A DNA stretch of 64,000 bases from Bryopsis sp. KO-2023 (lineage: Eukaryota; Chlorophyta; Ulvophyceae; Bryopsidales; Bryopsidaceae): the NCBI GenBank assembly GCA_030272585.1, contig BSYQ01000004.1:3348001-3412000 (forward strand), read 5' to 3'. Position numbers and translations under genes: made by a program. Below are positions 1-9,509 of this stretch, piece after piece. The notes under the pieces were generated by a model. It was not told where the DNA came from and ran no database searches. It worked only from the letters and a program-made list of their open reading frames with translations. Within the stretch, counting starts at the first letter, position 1, and each line of letters opens with the position of its first letter.

Positions 1-247
1 GGCAAATGGACCTTGTCGATCGCAGCGATATCTAGTCGAGGAGATTCTTTGCTTTCTCAACCACCAAACCTGGTATTGGAAGCTCTTTTGGGGCGCTGTT
101 GGCGCACTTTCCTATTGGTTCTTGGTTGTCTTCCAAACAGCTGTTGCTGGAAACAGCAGGGATCTGTTAATTTCACGAAGCAGCAAAAGAATTATGTTTT
201 TGTTTTTTTTTCCTGAATTTCGCAGTGACGACGAGAGTTTTGTATCG
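1..247 (-). promoter_or_regulatory. promoter and 5' leader of a fourth LTD-FAS1 paralog lying left of the window
   Basis: Read on the minus strand, this stretch repeats the order of elements upstream of the three LTD-FAS1 genes in the window. There is a TATA-like TACAAAACTCTC (about 234-244), then a block around 171-188 (TTTCACGAAGCAGCAAAA on the + strand), then a block around 91-118 containing GCGCACTTTCCTATTGG. The gene at 3099-5332 has its equivalents at 5610-5616, 5555-5574 and 5464-5490; the copies at 49.9 kb and 62.0 kb have them in mirror orientation. In those genes the ATG lies about 90-180 bases past the last block, which would put this one just outside the window. That the downstream gene is intact is inference. 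Confidence 0.6.
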
Positions 248-710
248 GGGCTTGCATGGGGATGTGCAGACTGGGTCGTGTCATTATTCGCTGGCAACAG
301 GACAAGTAACATCACTCACCACAGCACGATAAAACAGGTGGCGGCAATCAATGGCACTTTGGTGGTTATAATATTTTCAGTCAGGAAAGGGGCTGGGACC
401 ACAAATGAAAATGAAAAATTGTCACCTCAATTTTCTCATTCAGCAAAGCACGTCGAGGAAGGCCTTTGTGCGGCCGTCGAAGCAAAGAAACATACACAAG
501 AAAAAGCATAAGAAGCAAGAAATCAGAATTCAATTTCGTTGTGTTTCCTGTAATCTTCATTTCCCACCAGTGCCCTCCAGAAGTAGTTACCACCAATGAT
601 GTTCAGTAATATTGCAGCTGGTTGTATATGTGTTTGAACTAACCCAAGGGCAAGAAATGCCTGGTATGACCGCCAAAGCCGTCTTACCGTTCCCATAGCT
701 GACGTCTGGG

Positions 711-971
711 CTAGACGTCCGCGTCAACCTCGACGTCCCAATTGTTCGACGAGCACTCGTTGTCTTGGGGCCAGTCGAAGAACTCCAAGTCGTTGTTGGA
801 CTCCCAGCCGTCATCTTCAGCTGGTTGAATCACCAGGTTGGCAAGCACCAGCTGTTGAAGACGGCGCAAACGACGTGTTTCCCGCCAAGCGCGAAAAGAC
901 GAGACACCAGTCCCCGCCACGTAAAGGGCACTGCTCGCCACAAACGCTCCGAAGGCCAAATGCGACATCAT
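711..971 (-). CDS. small predicted membrane protein, unknown function
   Basis: An intronless ORF of 86 residues. The first 25 residues are hydrophobic (MMSHLAFGAFVASSALYVAG...), fitting a signal anchor or single membrane span. A basic stretch rich in Arg and Leu follows (WRETRRLRRLQQLVLANL), and the tail is strongly acidic and Asn/Asp rich with Trp residues. A TATA-like ATATAAATT lies about 60 bases upstream on the same strand (1028-1034), which supports transcription. I do not recognise the family. The opposite strand is also open for 70 codons, so the call rests on the hydrophobic/basic/acidic layout and the TATA box rather than on homology. Confidence 0.45.
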   Translation of the reverse strand: MMSHLAFGAFVASSALYVAGTGVSSFRAWRETRRLRRLQQLVLANLVIQPAEDDGWESNNDLEFFDWPQDNECSSNNWDVEVDADV

Positions 972-1027
972 CTTTGACTAAACTTTCGTTCAGTGACCCA
1001 GAGATGCGAAAAGGATGAACAGCCAGA

Positions 1028-1034
1028 ATTTATA
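1028..1034 (-). promoter_or_regulatory. TATA-like box of the small membrane-protein ORF
   Basis: TATAAAT on the minus strand, 57 bases before the ATG at 971. The spacing is reasonable for a TATA box with a short 5' leader. No other core element is evident. Confidence 0.4.
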
Positions 1035-1417
1035 TCGCTACATAACCGTCAATAACTGTCCATTCGTTTGATCTGTCAACGGGTGTGCCACGCGCTAGTT
1101 TTTTGATTCTGACCGGAGTTATCGGTGTTTTGAAAACTCGACCCGACTCGTGTTCTTGGGCGGTACTTTGGGTATCTTTTTTTTTTTTGGTGTCAGAGAG
1201 AGTTCGGACACTCGTTGGTATTGCGAAGTCACAGCTTGACTCAACTACAGTCTAAGAACTGTCGACCTGAGGGGGGGGGCTCGACTGGCGACGCGCCACT
1301 TGCAAAACTGCTGAACGAAAATACACACAAGGGTTTAAGAAGGGGTTGCTGTTGTTATTGCCTTCTCTTTTCGCTTCAAGTCTTTTTGCTTCCAAGTGGA
1401 AGCCAAAAAAAACAACG

Positions 1418-1473
1418 AAACACGTATCGGGCGCTTTGACACGGTGCACCGTCAAAACGCCCGATACGTGTTT
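1418..1473. repeat. inverted repeat, 16-bp perfect arms with a longer imperfect stem
   Basis: The left arm AAACACGTATCGGGCG (1418-1433) and right arm CGCCCGATACGTGTTT (1458-1473) are perfect reverse complements. The inner sequence extends the stem imperfectly (TTTGAC against GTCAAA) to a GGTGCACC centre. It could form a cruciform or RNA hairpin, or bind a dimeric protein. Nothing identifies it as a terminator of a recognised gene. Confidence 0.7.
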
Positions 1474-1474
1474 G

Positions 1475-3098
1475 GTTTTTTTACTGCTGTTGCAGGAGAG
1501 TTATAGAATAATTGGAGCTTGACTTATCAGTTCCAAGTCGAGGACGTGTTGCGTTGCATCTGCATGCGTTAAGAAAACGTTGTAAAATTCGGCAAAACTT
1601 TCATATCCACTTAAATGTGGGGGTCTCGGCATTGGCTCACTATCCCTGGAAACCAAACTCCTAAACAAAGCTGCTCTGATCTGAGCAGCTCAAATTCGAA
1701 CGAAAGTATTGCGTTTTTACAGTAAAAAGTACGACCCCTATTCCAACCAAAGTCCATTCAAATACCACAACCCGGAGTCCTAACTCAACTACCCAACTAG
1801 CCCCTTCCACAGTATAGAAAAAATTAGAAAATTACAAAACACGGCTAGGTGGATGAATTCTTCAATCTTGCTATGGTCTATAGACAGAAAATGTGATATT
1901 TTCCACTTCCACTCGACATCGGCAATGGATGGCTCGTTGTCCTTGGCGTTGGTGCAAGCACCTGCAGGTCAAAGGCCTTTCTTGGTCCAAACGGCGATCC
2001 TGACGGTCATGCACTCTTCACCGAAGTTCGGACCAGAGGTGTGGGTACAAACACACCTTTCCAAATTTTTAGGGTGTTTGCACAGGGATGCAAGCCAGGC
2101 AGAAAAAGCTCGAACGCAAGAAAGAACAACATGGAACCCAAGCAGAAAACTCTCTATATACCCTGTTGGGTGCACGAAACCAAAAGTCAAAAGCTCGCAA
2201 ATGAAAAACCTCAGGAAACAGATAGTAGATTTTAAAAGGGGGCCTCAAAGTGGTTTTGACTGGACCCCCAGCATACCATACCAAACATGGCTAGCAGCCA
2301 CAAGCAGCAAACACATCAGCGAAGGTTTGATGTAGAGAAAAAATTAATAACACCACTCATCCATAACACCGCAAAAACAGGTGGTGAATCTGATCTGCCG
2401 CAACTTGCGTGAAGTGGATGCTGCCTTGTTTGTTTCTTTGTTCATCGTTTCTTTCTGAGATTCAGTTTGCTGAACTTTGAACTAAATATATAAACTATCA
2501 TAAACTGCTTTTCTTTTGGGGAGAAAACGATCGTCTAGGTATCGTCACGCGTGACGATACGTGAAAGTACGTCACGCGTGACGTACGTGAAAGGAGAGTT
2601 GATTGCAAAATAAAATCTCTTCCACAGCCTAGGCTCAATACAGATATGCAGGAAAAAATACTCAAAAATATGCTGTATTAAAAATATGCTGTATTATTCA
2701 TGTTTTAAAGTAAATAATACTTTGGATAATTGCTTAATTATTTTGGATAATTGAAACATGATTTATATTGACGATTAGATACACAATCTACCCAGAACAC
2801 ATTTTGAGGTGTCTCCTGGGTAAAAGAAGCTTCTTTTACACAAAGAAGATTTCAATACAATTGATATGCCTCCAAGGTGAGATCCGCAAAGACAACAACG
2901 TACCCATGACCATCTCTTGATCTTCTACCATAAACAATAACCACACCAAGCGCGTCAATGGCAATTCCTTGAAATTGAATGAATTCTGTAACAACTTATT
3001 CCTATTCGACATTAAACTTTAAATACCTAAACCCCGGCACTCTCAAAACATCTGTTCAGAAGGATGGCATGTAGGGATCCTTTACGGAGTGGCTGGAA
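1475..3098. other. intergenic, no gene recognised
   Basis: Only short shadow ORFs occur, apart from one 160-codon + strand ORF at 1853-2335 without recognisable features. The stretch from 2600 to 3050 is A+T rich and probably holds the 3' flank of the LTD-FAS1 gene ending at 3099. The tandem palindromes at 2539-2592 are the only structured sequence seen. Confidence 0.5.
2539..2592. repeat. two tandem perfect palindromes, each followed by GTGAAA
   Basis: The first palindrome is 22 bases at 2539-2560 (GTATCGTCACG and its mirror). The second is 20 bases at 2567-2586 (GTACGTCACG and its mirror). They share the core GTCACGCGTGAC and each is followed directly by GTGAAA (2561-2566 and 2587-2592). 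This gives a 26-base unit repeated once. Paired palindromes of this kind suggest binding sites for a homodimeric DNA-binding protein. No gene starts close by; the nearest recognised gene ends at 3099 on the minus strand. Confidence 0.75.
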
Positions 3099-5332
3099 TC
3101 AACCACTGGCTGGAATGTCACTTTCCAAAGTGGCAACCTCATCATCAGCTCCAGTGTTCCTTGGCTTGAAACCGATGGTCAGGGTAGGCTTTTTCAGGGT
3201 CGGCTTTCCAAGATTCACATCCGGCTGCTCCACCTCTGGTGGGAGGACAAGCACTTCCTTCTTGAAGATCGGTGGAGGGAACATGACTCTCTCCACAGTG
3301 TGCACCACCCCATTGGTGGCTTCCAGGTCCAACATCTGGATGGCAGCGCACTGGCCAAACTCACATGTGCACCTCCCACAAGTCCTCTCGCACAGACCAC
3401 CCTTCCACTGAGCTGCAAGGGGGCTGACCATGAATGGTTCAAAGCATTTTCCGAATTCCTTCTGCATGTCGCACTCGTACAAGTCCAGTGTAGGTTTGTC
3501 CACGCATGAATCGTGCAAATTGAACTTGCCCTCTGTTGCAATGCACATCGAGATCTCAATGTTGGAATGCCTAAAAATTTATCTCTTGAAGCAAATATGA
3601 TAACTACAACCTACAAATAATTGGTGCTGCAAGTGCAACTGATTACTCACCTGTCATGATCGGGTCATTGAAGGGCACCAGCTCTGCTCCCAAGCTTGTG
3701 ATGATTTCGGTGTTGTTCAACAAAAACTCTGAAAGCCACATCCCCAGAAAGAAAGCCATTAATTTGAAGTCAAACTCCACGCATAAACTATTAGGTCAGT
3801 ACCACATATTATTAGGTCATATTAGGTAATATTATTAGTACCACATAGACACGACAAGCACCTGAAGTGTAAGCGCCTCCAATGATGTGGTACTTGAGGA
3901 TATCCACCATTTCTGGCAGCTCCAGGACCTGCTGCCTGGTCAATGTTTGTTGTCCAAAACCAGACAGGGAGAGCCTCAAAGCCTCAAAGGCCTCATCATT
4001 CGGGGCAAAAATCTGTCGAACAACATTTTTTGTCAAAACTCCCACTCCCACCCAATGAAAACAAGAGTTGTGACATTGATATGGTTACTTCATTAATGGT
4101 TGAAAGCACCACCGGAGGAGTTCTTACAGTGAAAGGCCCCTTTTTTGGGATGCCAACAGGTGGAGGTGGAGGGGGTGATGGAGGAGGGGGTGGAGCAACC
4201 TCAGTCCTATCCACAGCAAATCCAAAGTGTGCAGGAAACAATGGCTTGATGGGTGGTGGCGGAGGTGGGGTAGCCAACACAGGACCTTCATAATCAGGGT
4301 CAGCAGGAGCTTTCAGCATATCCTCCAAACCTGTTACCTGTGGGAAAACCATACATAAAAGCCTTTGCATATGGGTTTAGGGGGAACAGAATATCTTCAG
4401 GTCAACCTACGAGTTTCGAACCAGCCACATCACTGAAATACTGTATCATTTTTTACCTTCAATGCATCCAGGAAGAACGTGTAATTGCCCAAGCTGCTCA
4501 GTAGGTTGAGAACGGATTCATCCTCAGGGACCGTGGTGTAGGATCCATCATGTTGTCTCCGGAGAGCAGAGCCTTTAACAAAACTCTCCCACTCCATTTC
4601 CTGGATCAGGTTGCCCTCAGCATCGCTCAACTTTATGAAATCCCTGACCAAAGACCATCACGTAATTCAGTACCCATCCTTGCGGAATCGAAAGAGCACC
4701 AACCTATTTTTGCACGCATCTTGGTCTCACCGGAAGCCCAAGTTGAAGTTGAATCCGCATGGATCGATTTCCGAGTCTTCGTCGTTGCCTGCGAGCTTGA
4801 GGTCTTCACCAGGAGCGATCGCATCGAATTGCGGACACTGCTTGCTGGGCTCGAGCACGAATTCCGTTCCGCTCCTATCAGCCAAGGTCCACCCGCTGAT
4901 TGTGGCGGTCTGGCCGCCGATGTTCCTCAGAACGATCGAATCCTGACCGCCAGTGATCGGAAACGCCACCACCTTGTCGATCACGACTTCAGGAGGGGTC
5001 GAGCCCACTCTTTCGGCGACATTTCCGCGAAATACATTGATTGGGTTGCCTTCCGCATCCAATTTCTGAGGGGGGGGGGAACCACCAGTTCACGATCCGT
5101 ATCGGGCCAAAACATAGGACAGCACTGCTCGCAGCGTTACATGCGTGGATCACAACCAATAATGAAGTTTCTATGCTTGGGCATTTCGTTGTAGCTGGAA
5201 ACTCACCACTGCAGCTGCCTCCAAAAAAGCATTCTGGCCCCATGCGATCTGGGCCATCGAAAGAAGTAAAAAAATCGCTGCACATCCCGTAACGGCAGCC
5301 TGCGGGCTGGATCTCACCTTAGCCAGCATCAT
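3099..5332 (-). CDS. secreted LTD / Pro-rich / FAS1 protein with ShKT-like insert (copy A)
   Basis: Seven exons: complement(join(3099..3532, 3651..3728, 3862..4012, 4128..4337, 4457..4643, 4731..5065, 5207..5332)), giving 506 residues. All junctions are GT..AG and keep frame. Exon 1 encodes a signal peptide ending near AQIAWGQ. Exons 2-3 encode a lamin-tail-like fold: VVIDKVVAFP, then SIVLRNIGGQTATISGWTL, then IAPGEDLKL, then KLSDAEGNLIQEMEWES. Exon 4 is a polyproline linker. Exons 5-6 give the start of a FAS1 domain (FTIFAPNDEAFEAL, then DILKYHIIGGAYTSG). Exon 7 holds eight cysteines ending CERTCGRC, then the FAS1 end LEATNGVVHTVERVMFPPP. Extracellular or wall-associated binding is inferred from the domains. 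Exon 2 is 9 bases longer than in the other two copies. A 5'-UTR intron ending just before the ATG (GCAG/GAATG) is possible. Confidence 0.85.
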
Positions 5333-5463
5333 TCCTGCAAAACCACAAAAGGTCAGAAACATTGTTGCACGCAAAAAAGATAAAACCACAAAACGAAATG
5401 CAACGCTCTCCGACTTCTATTTTATGCCGAACCTGGTCCTGCAGGAAAACAATCTGCGCACTC

Positions 5464-5616
5464 GCTCTGGCGCACTCTTTCTATTGAATCTTGGCTATCT
5501 TGATGATAGAAGGTGCAGCCGCAGAAGGTGCAGCAGAAAAGAGGATCTATACAATTTCACGAAGTGGACAAAAAAAAATTCTTTCTGAATATTGTGGTGA
5601 GGAGAAGAGTTTTATA
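5464..5616 (-). promoter_or_regulatory. promoter of LTD-FAS1 copy A
   Basis: TATAAAACTCTTCTCC on the minus strand (TATAAAA at 5610-5616), then a conserved block at 5555-5574 and a second one with GAAAGAGTGCGCCAGAGCG near 5464-5490. The same order and spacing recur before the other copies, so these are likely functional core-promoter and 5'-leader elements. Confidence 0.6.
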
Positions 5617-5619
5617 GTG

Positions 5620-6236
5620 GGTGCTGCACTGGGGATTGCAAATTGCAATTTAGGGTCACGTCATCACTTCTCGTAACATAAAAAGTTCCATCACTGACTA
5701 CGCTGGGCGTCACATAATTAAAAATCATATTTACAACCCTCACACCTCCTCAGCTGTGTAAATGTAACTGGTGTACACTGAGATACCTTAGGATCTTGGG
5801 CTGGTTTCAAGGAGGGGTGGCCCCACTTCAATGAAACAAACCAACACAGTAATGAGGAGTTGTAATTATTTGATCCTTTATTGATTGAACACGTTTGAAG
5901 ACCGTGGGAAATCATTTGTACAAATGATTCTCCCACAGAACATGTTCTGTCGCGCATGAAACAGATTCATACACCGAAATAGACAGTTTTCACAGTGAAG
6001 AGAGGAAGAGGGGATGACCCTCTCTTAATCAAATGCTGTTCTCGAACATCGTATACAAGAAAAACTTAAGGGTGCGAAGACAGTGGGCCGATCGGCCATG
6101 CTGAGTATCTACAGTACACTAGTGTGAGACATTAAGGGTGACATCGAAGTTTTTCCCATTTGGTCGCCCAGCTCTTTCGAGATTTGGAGGAGGAAATGAC
6201 AGGCCTGTATATACCTAGGTATACAGCAATAACCCA
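5620..6236. other. intergenic, nothing recognised
   Basis: Unique-looking sequence upstream of LTD-FAS1 copy A. No ORF with family features and no clear repeat before the G+C-rich array begins. Confidence 0.5.
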
Positions 6237-6935
6237 CTATGGGAAATCGCGCTCTGTGCGGGGTGTTTTGCAAACCCCGCACAGAACCTTGAACACCCAT
6301 GCACAGGGCAAACAACACCCCGCACGGCTCTGTGCCCCGGTTTGGCCCCGTATTGTGCGGGGTCCCGATTTAACCCCGCACAGACTGGAACCCCGCACAC
6401 AGAACCTGACGTCTTTCCCGTTGTGGGACCCCGCACAGATGAAACATAGCCCCGTACAGTGTGCGGGGCAGCCTATTCTCTGTACGGGGGTGCCGTGCGG
6501 GGTGGACATGGAAGACGTCAGGCTCCGTGTGCGGGGCACCAATCTGTGCGGGGTTAAATCGGGACCCCGCACAATATGGGGCCAAACCGGGGCACAGAGC
6601 CGTGCGGGGTGTTTTTAACTCTGTGCGTGACTGTTCAGGGTTCTGTGCGGATCATGAACCACCCCGCACACGAGGTCCAAGCCCCCGCACAACAGTGCGG
6701 GGCCTCTGTGCGGGGTGACCGTGCAGGCTCCTTTTCTGTGTGTGCGGGGTACCAATCTGTGCGGGGTTAAATCGGGACCCCGCACAATACGGGGCCAAAC
6801 CGGGGCACAGAGCCGTGCGGGGTGTTGTTTGCCCTGTGCATGGGTGTTCAAGGTTCTGTGCGGATCATGAACCACCCCGCACACGAGGTCCACGCCCCCG
6901 CACAACTGTGCGGGGCCTCTGTGCGGGGTGATTGT
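6237..6935. repeat. GTGCGGGG-family repeat, inverted-repeat portion (copy 1)
   Basis: Dense CCCCGCAC/GTGCGGGG words in both orientations. A segment around 6270-6390 recurs inverted around 6540-6615 and again around 6745-6860, sharing long stretches such as the GGCACAGAGCCGTGCGGGGT block. Local hairpins occur, for example TGTGCGGGGT...AACCCCGCACA at about 6256-6283. The left edge, CACTATGGGAAA followed by CTCTGTGCGGGGT (from about 6235), recurs in reverse at about 22575-22600, so the repeat has a defined terminus and is dispersed. No transposase is visible. Confidence 0.75.
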
Positions 6936-7500
6936 GCAGGCTCCTTTTCTGTGTGTGCGGGGTGACTGTGCGGGCTTATTTTCTGTGTGTGCGGGGTGAA
7001 TGTCACAGCCTTGTGCGGGCTTCTTTTGTGGCTGTGCGGGGTGACTGTCACAGCCTTGTGCGGGCTCCATCTGTGTGTGTGCGGGGTGCCTGTGCGGGTT
7101 TCTTTTGTGTGTGTGCGGGCTTCTTTTGTGACCGTGCGGGGTGACTGTGCGGGCTTCTTTTATGTGTGTGCGGGGTGACTGTGCGGGCTTACTTTCTGTG
7201 TGTGCGGGGTGACTGTGCGGGGTGACTGCGCGGGCTTCTTTTCTGTGTGTGCGGGGTGATTGTCACAGCCTTGTGCGGGCTTCTTTTGTGACTGTGCGGG
7301 GTGACTGTGCGGGCTTCTTTTCTGTGTGTGCGGGGTGATTGTTACAGCCTTGTGCGGGCTTCTTTTGTGACTGTGCGGGGTGACTGTGCGGGCTTCTTTT
7401 CTGTGTGTGCGGGGTGATTGTTACAGCCTTGTGCGGGCTCCTTTTCTGTGTGTGCGGGGTGACTGTACGGCGTTTTTCGTTCCTGTGCGGGGTTCCACTG
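6936..7500. repeat. GTGCGGGG minisatellite, about 34- and 45-bp units
   Basis: Direct tandem units built on TGTGCGGGGTGACTGTGCGG plus GCTTCTTTTCTGTG. Two unit lengths alternate; the longer one carries a TCACAGCCTT or TTACAGCCTT insertion. About a dozen units are present and the last ones are nearly identical. The long ORFs seen here on both strands are by-products of the repeat and are not called as genes. Confidence 0.8.
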
Positions 7501-8208
7501 TGCATATGCTGGGTGATTGTAGAAACACATATGTGCAGATTCATGGTGACAAAATGGTTGTTACAATAAAACAACATGACAAAACCCCTTTTGAAATGTA
7601 CACCCCATTCTATGATTGAACACTTGTCCTTCCCCACTTATTCCAAAACAGAAATAGAAACAAAAAAATAGCCCAAAACCATGAACTCTGATCCTGCCAT
7701 TCCAACCCTGCGCTTGTATTTCAACAATACAGAGCTCGTTGAACATATAAATACCCATCTGACCATTTTTCTACCTTTAACCATTTTTTAATTGTTTTTT
7801 CAGCCAAGCAGAATAAAGCACATTAGGTGTAATTGTTCAAATGTTCATAATAACTGCAACATATGTTGTCATATGCATATGAATCCAGGTTCACTGAGGT
7901 TGGAAAAGTCTTGACAAAGTCTGTCTCCTGAATCAAAACCAAGTACTAAAAACGTTTTTTAAGAAAACAATGCGCAAGTATGATACCAGAAACAAAACAA
8001 GCATGTTGCACCATAGTGGAAAAAAGGGGGGGCGGAAATCACCCTATCCAGCTTCCCTTTGCAATTGCTGTTACCTTTTTTTCATGGGGTGGGCAGGCTG
8101 CCCATTCTAACACACCTGCACCTTCCTTTTTCTGCCGGGGTTAGTATTTTTGATCCTCTGACCGAGCGGGCTGGCATTCTCGAATAATCTTCACTGTACC
8201 TCATCTTT
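7501..8208. other. intergenic or 3' flank, no gene recognised
   Basis: Ordinary-composition sequence between the G+C-rich array and the stop codon of the interrupted host gene at 8209. It probably includes that gene's 3' UTR. Confidence 0.45.
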
Positions 8209-8678
8209 TCAGACGAAAGAATACATCCCCCCATCCTCATGTAGACCCATGAGCTGATTGGCCCGGCCATCGAATCCCTGACTGCCTGCAAACAAAACCA
8301 GCTGTCAAACCCCCTACCAACCCAAAGGCCTGCCCAATCAACAAGAACTAGGATTTGGTGTGTACTGTATCATGCAAATTATGTACATTTTTTGCGTCCA
8401 ACGGTTGGAATAAATCAATCATTTAAAGATAACTAAAAGCCACCTCATCATTTTCCCTTTTTTTTGCCTATTTCCACTACTGCAAAAAAAGGTTCCTGCT
8501 ACATGAAATGCATTTTGCTGATGCACCCACAGCATAATTCCATGTAACACTGCAGGGCAATTTTTTATGTTTGTTAACACACTGTCCATGTATTTCAACA
8601 CACTGGGGACTGTCCATGTCGGCCCCATGGCAGAGATGTTGCTCATTCAATTACCCACACCTGACTTCCTCCTGAATA

Positions 8679-8683
8679 TCGTG
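8679..8683. repeat. target-site duplication TCGTG, left
   Basis: Five bases directly before the 5' LTR, matching 14329-14333 directly after the 3' LTR. This is the usual duplication size for Ty3/gypsy integrases. Confidence 0.9.
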
Positions 8684-8956
8684 TGTTATAAGTGTACGCC
8701 GAGTATGTCTATGCACTACTAGAGCTCAAGGGTTAGTCGTGGGCACTAACATGGCTCTAATCATATGCTTAAGGTCCATGAGATCATTATAGCACGTGTG
8801 CTGAAAGGATGACTCATAGCAAGCCCAGGTGTCTCGCCCTGAGGTGATCCCTGTCATCTCAAGGGTCCCATCAAGGAGTGGGGGTTTGATGGGTTAAAGG
8901 GACTTCAAGGAGGGGCGCTGGGAGGTGATTTTCCTAGGAGAGAGAGGTTTATAACA
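8684..8956 (+). repeat. 5' LTR
   Basis: 273 bp, TG...CA ends, with short terminal inverted bases TGTTATAA/TTATAACA. It appears identical to the 3' LTR at 14056-14328. Confidence 0.95.
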
Positions 8957-8959
8957 GTT

Positions 8960-8971
8960 TGGTTTCGGAGC
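8960..8971 (+). promoter_or_regulatory. primer-binding site, initiator-tRNA-Met type
   Basis: TGGTTTCGGAGC lies four bases after the LTR. It resembles the common TGGTATCAGAGC complement of the tRNA-iMet 3' end, with two differences. Confidence 0.65.
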
Positions 8972-9509
8972 AGGTGAAGAGTCCGTCACGGAAACGGCGA
9001 TAACTTCGGCGTCTAAGGTCTGAATTGGACAAATAAGGTGTCAAAAAGTAAGCTAAGAAAAATCCGCTTCGTTTGAGTCCAGTTGGGGTTTATTCCGAGC
9101 AGTGTGCGGAAAGTTATGCTCTGTCAAAGTTAGGGTATTGCTTCAGACTTTCTGCATAGTGGTTTTTCGAGTTGCGAAGGAGACCCAAGAGGTCCTTCGT
9201 CTATTTTAAGGAGACCCAAGAGGTCCTTAATATTTTTCGTCAGGATTGGACGATATTTTGAGATTTTTAGAGATTTTTCAAGCAGACCCTAGAGGTGCTT
9301 GTTGTGTCCAAAGAAAAATTAAATTAAAGCAGTTTACAAGAAAACACCACGAAAAGAAGAGTTATCCACACAAAGAGGTGGTTACAGATTTGTCTAAAGG
9401 ACAAAGGGAATATCCACAGAGGTTTCCCCCAACACAAGTGTTGGTCTAAAAATAACTCTTATACTCACTTCTTCGCCGCGGGCTTGAAGTAGAGGGATAC
9501 TGCAAGAAA

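Noticed and set aside
7263-7637. 124-codon minus-strand ORF with Thr-Pro-His repeats, and similar ORFs on the plus strand at 6930-7150
   Set aside because: They are read-through of the GTGCGGGG minisatellite. Open frames occur on both strands because of the repeat, with no independent sign of coding.
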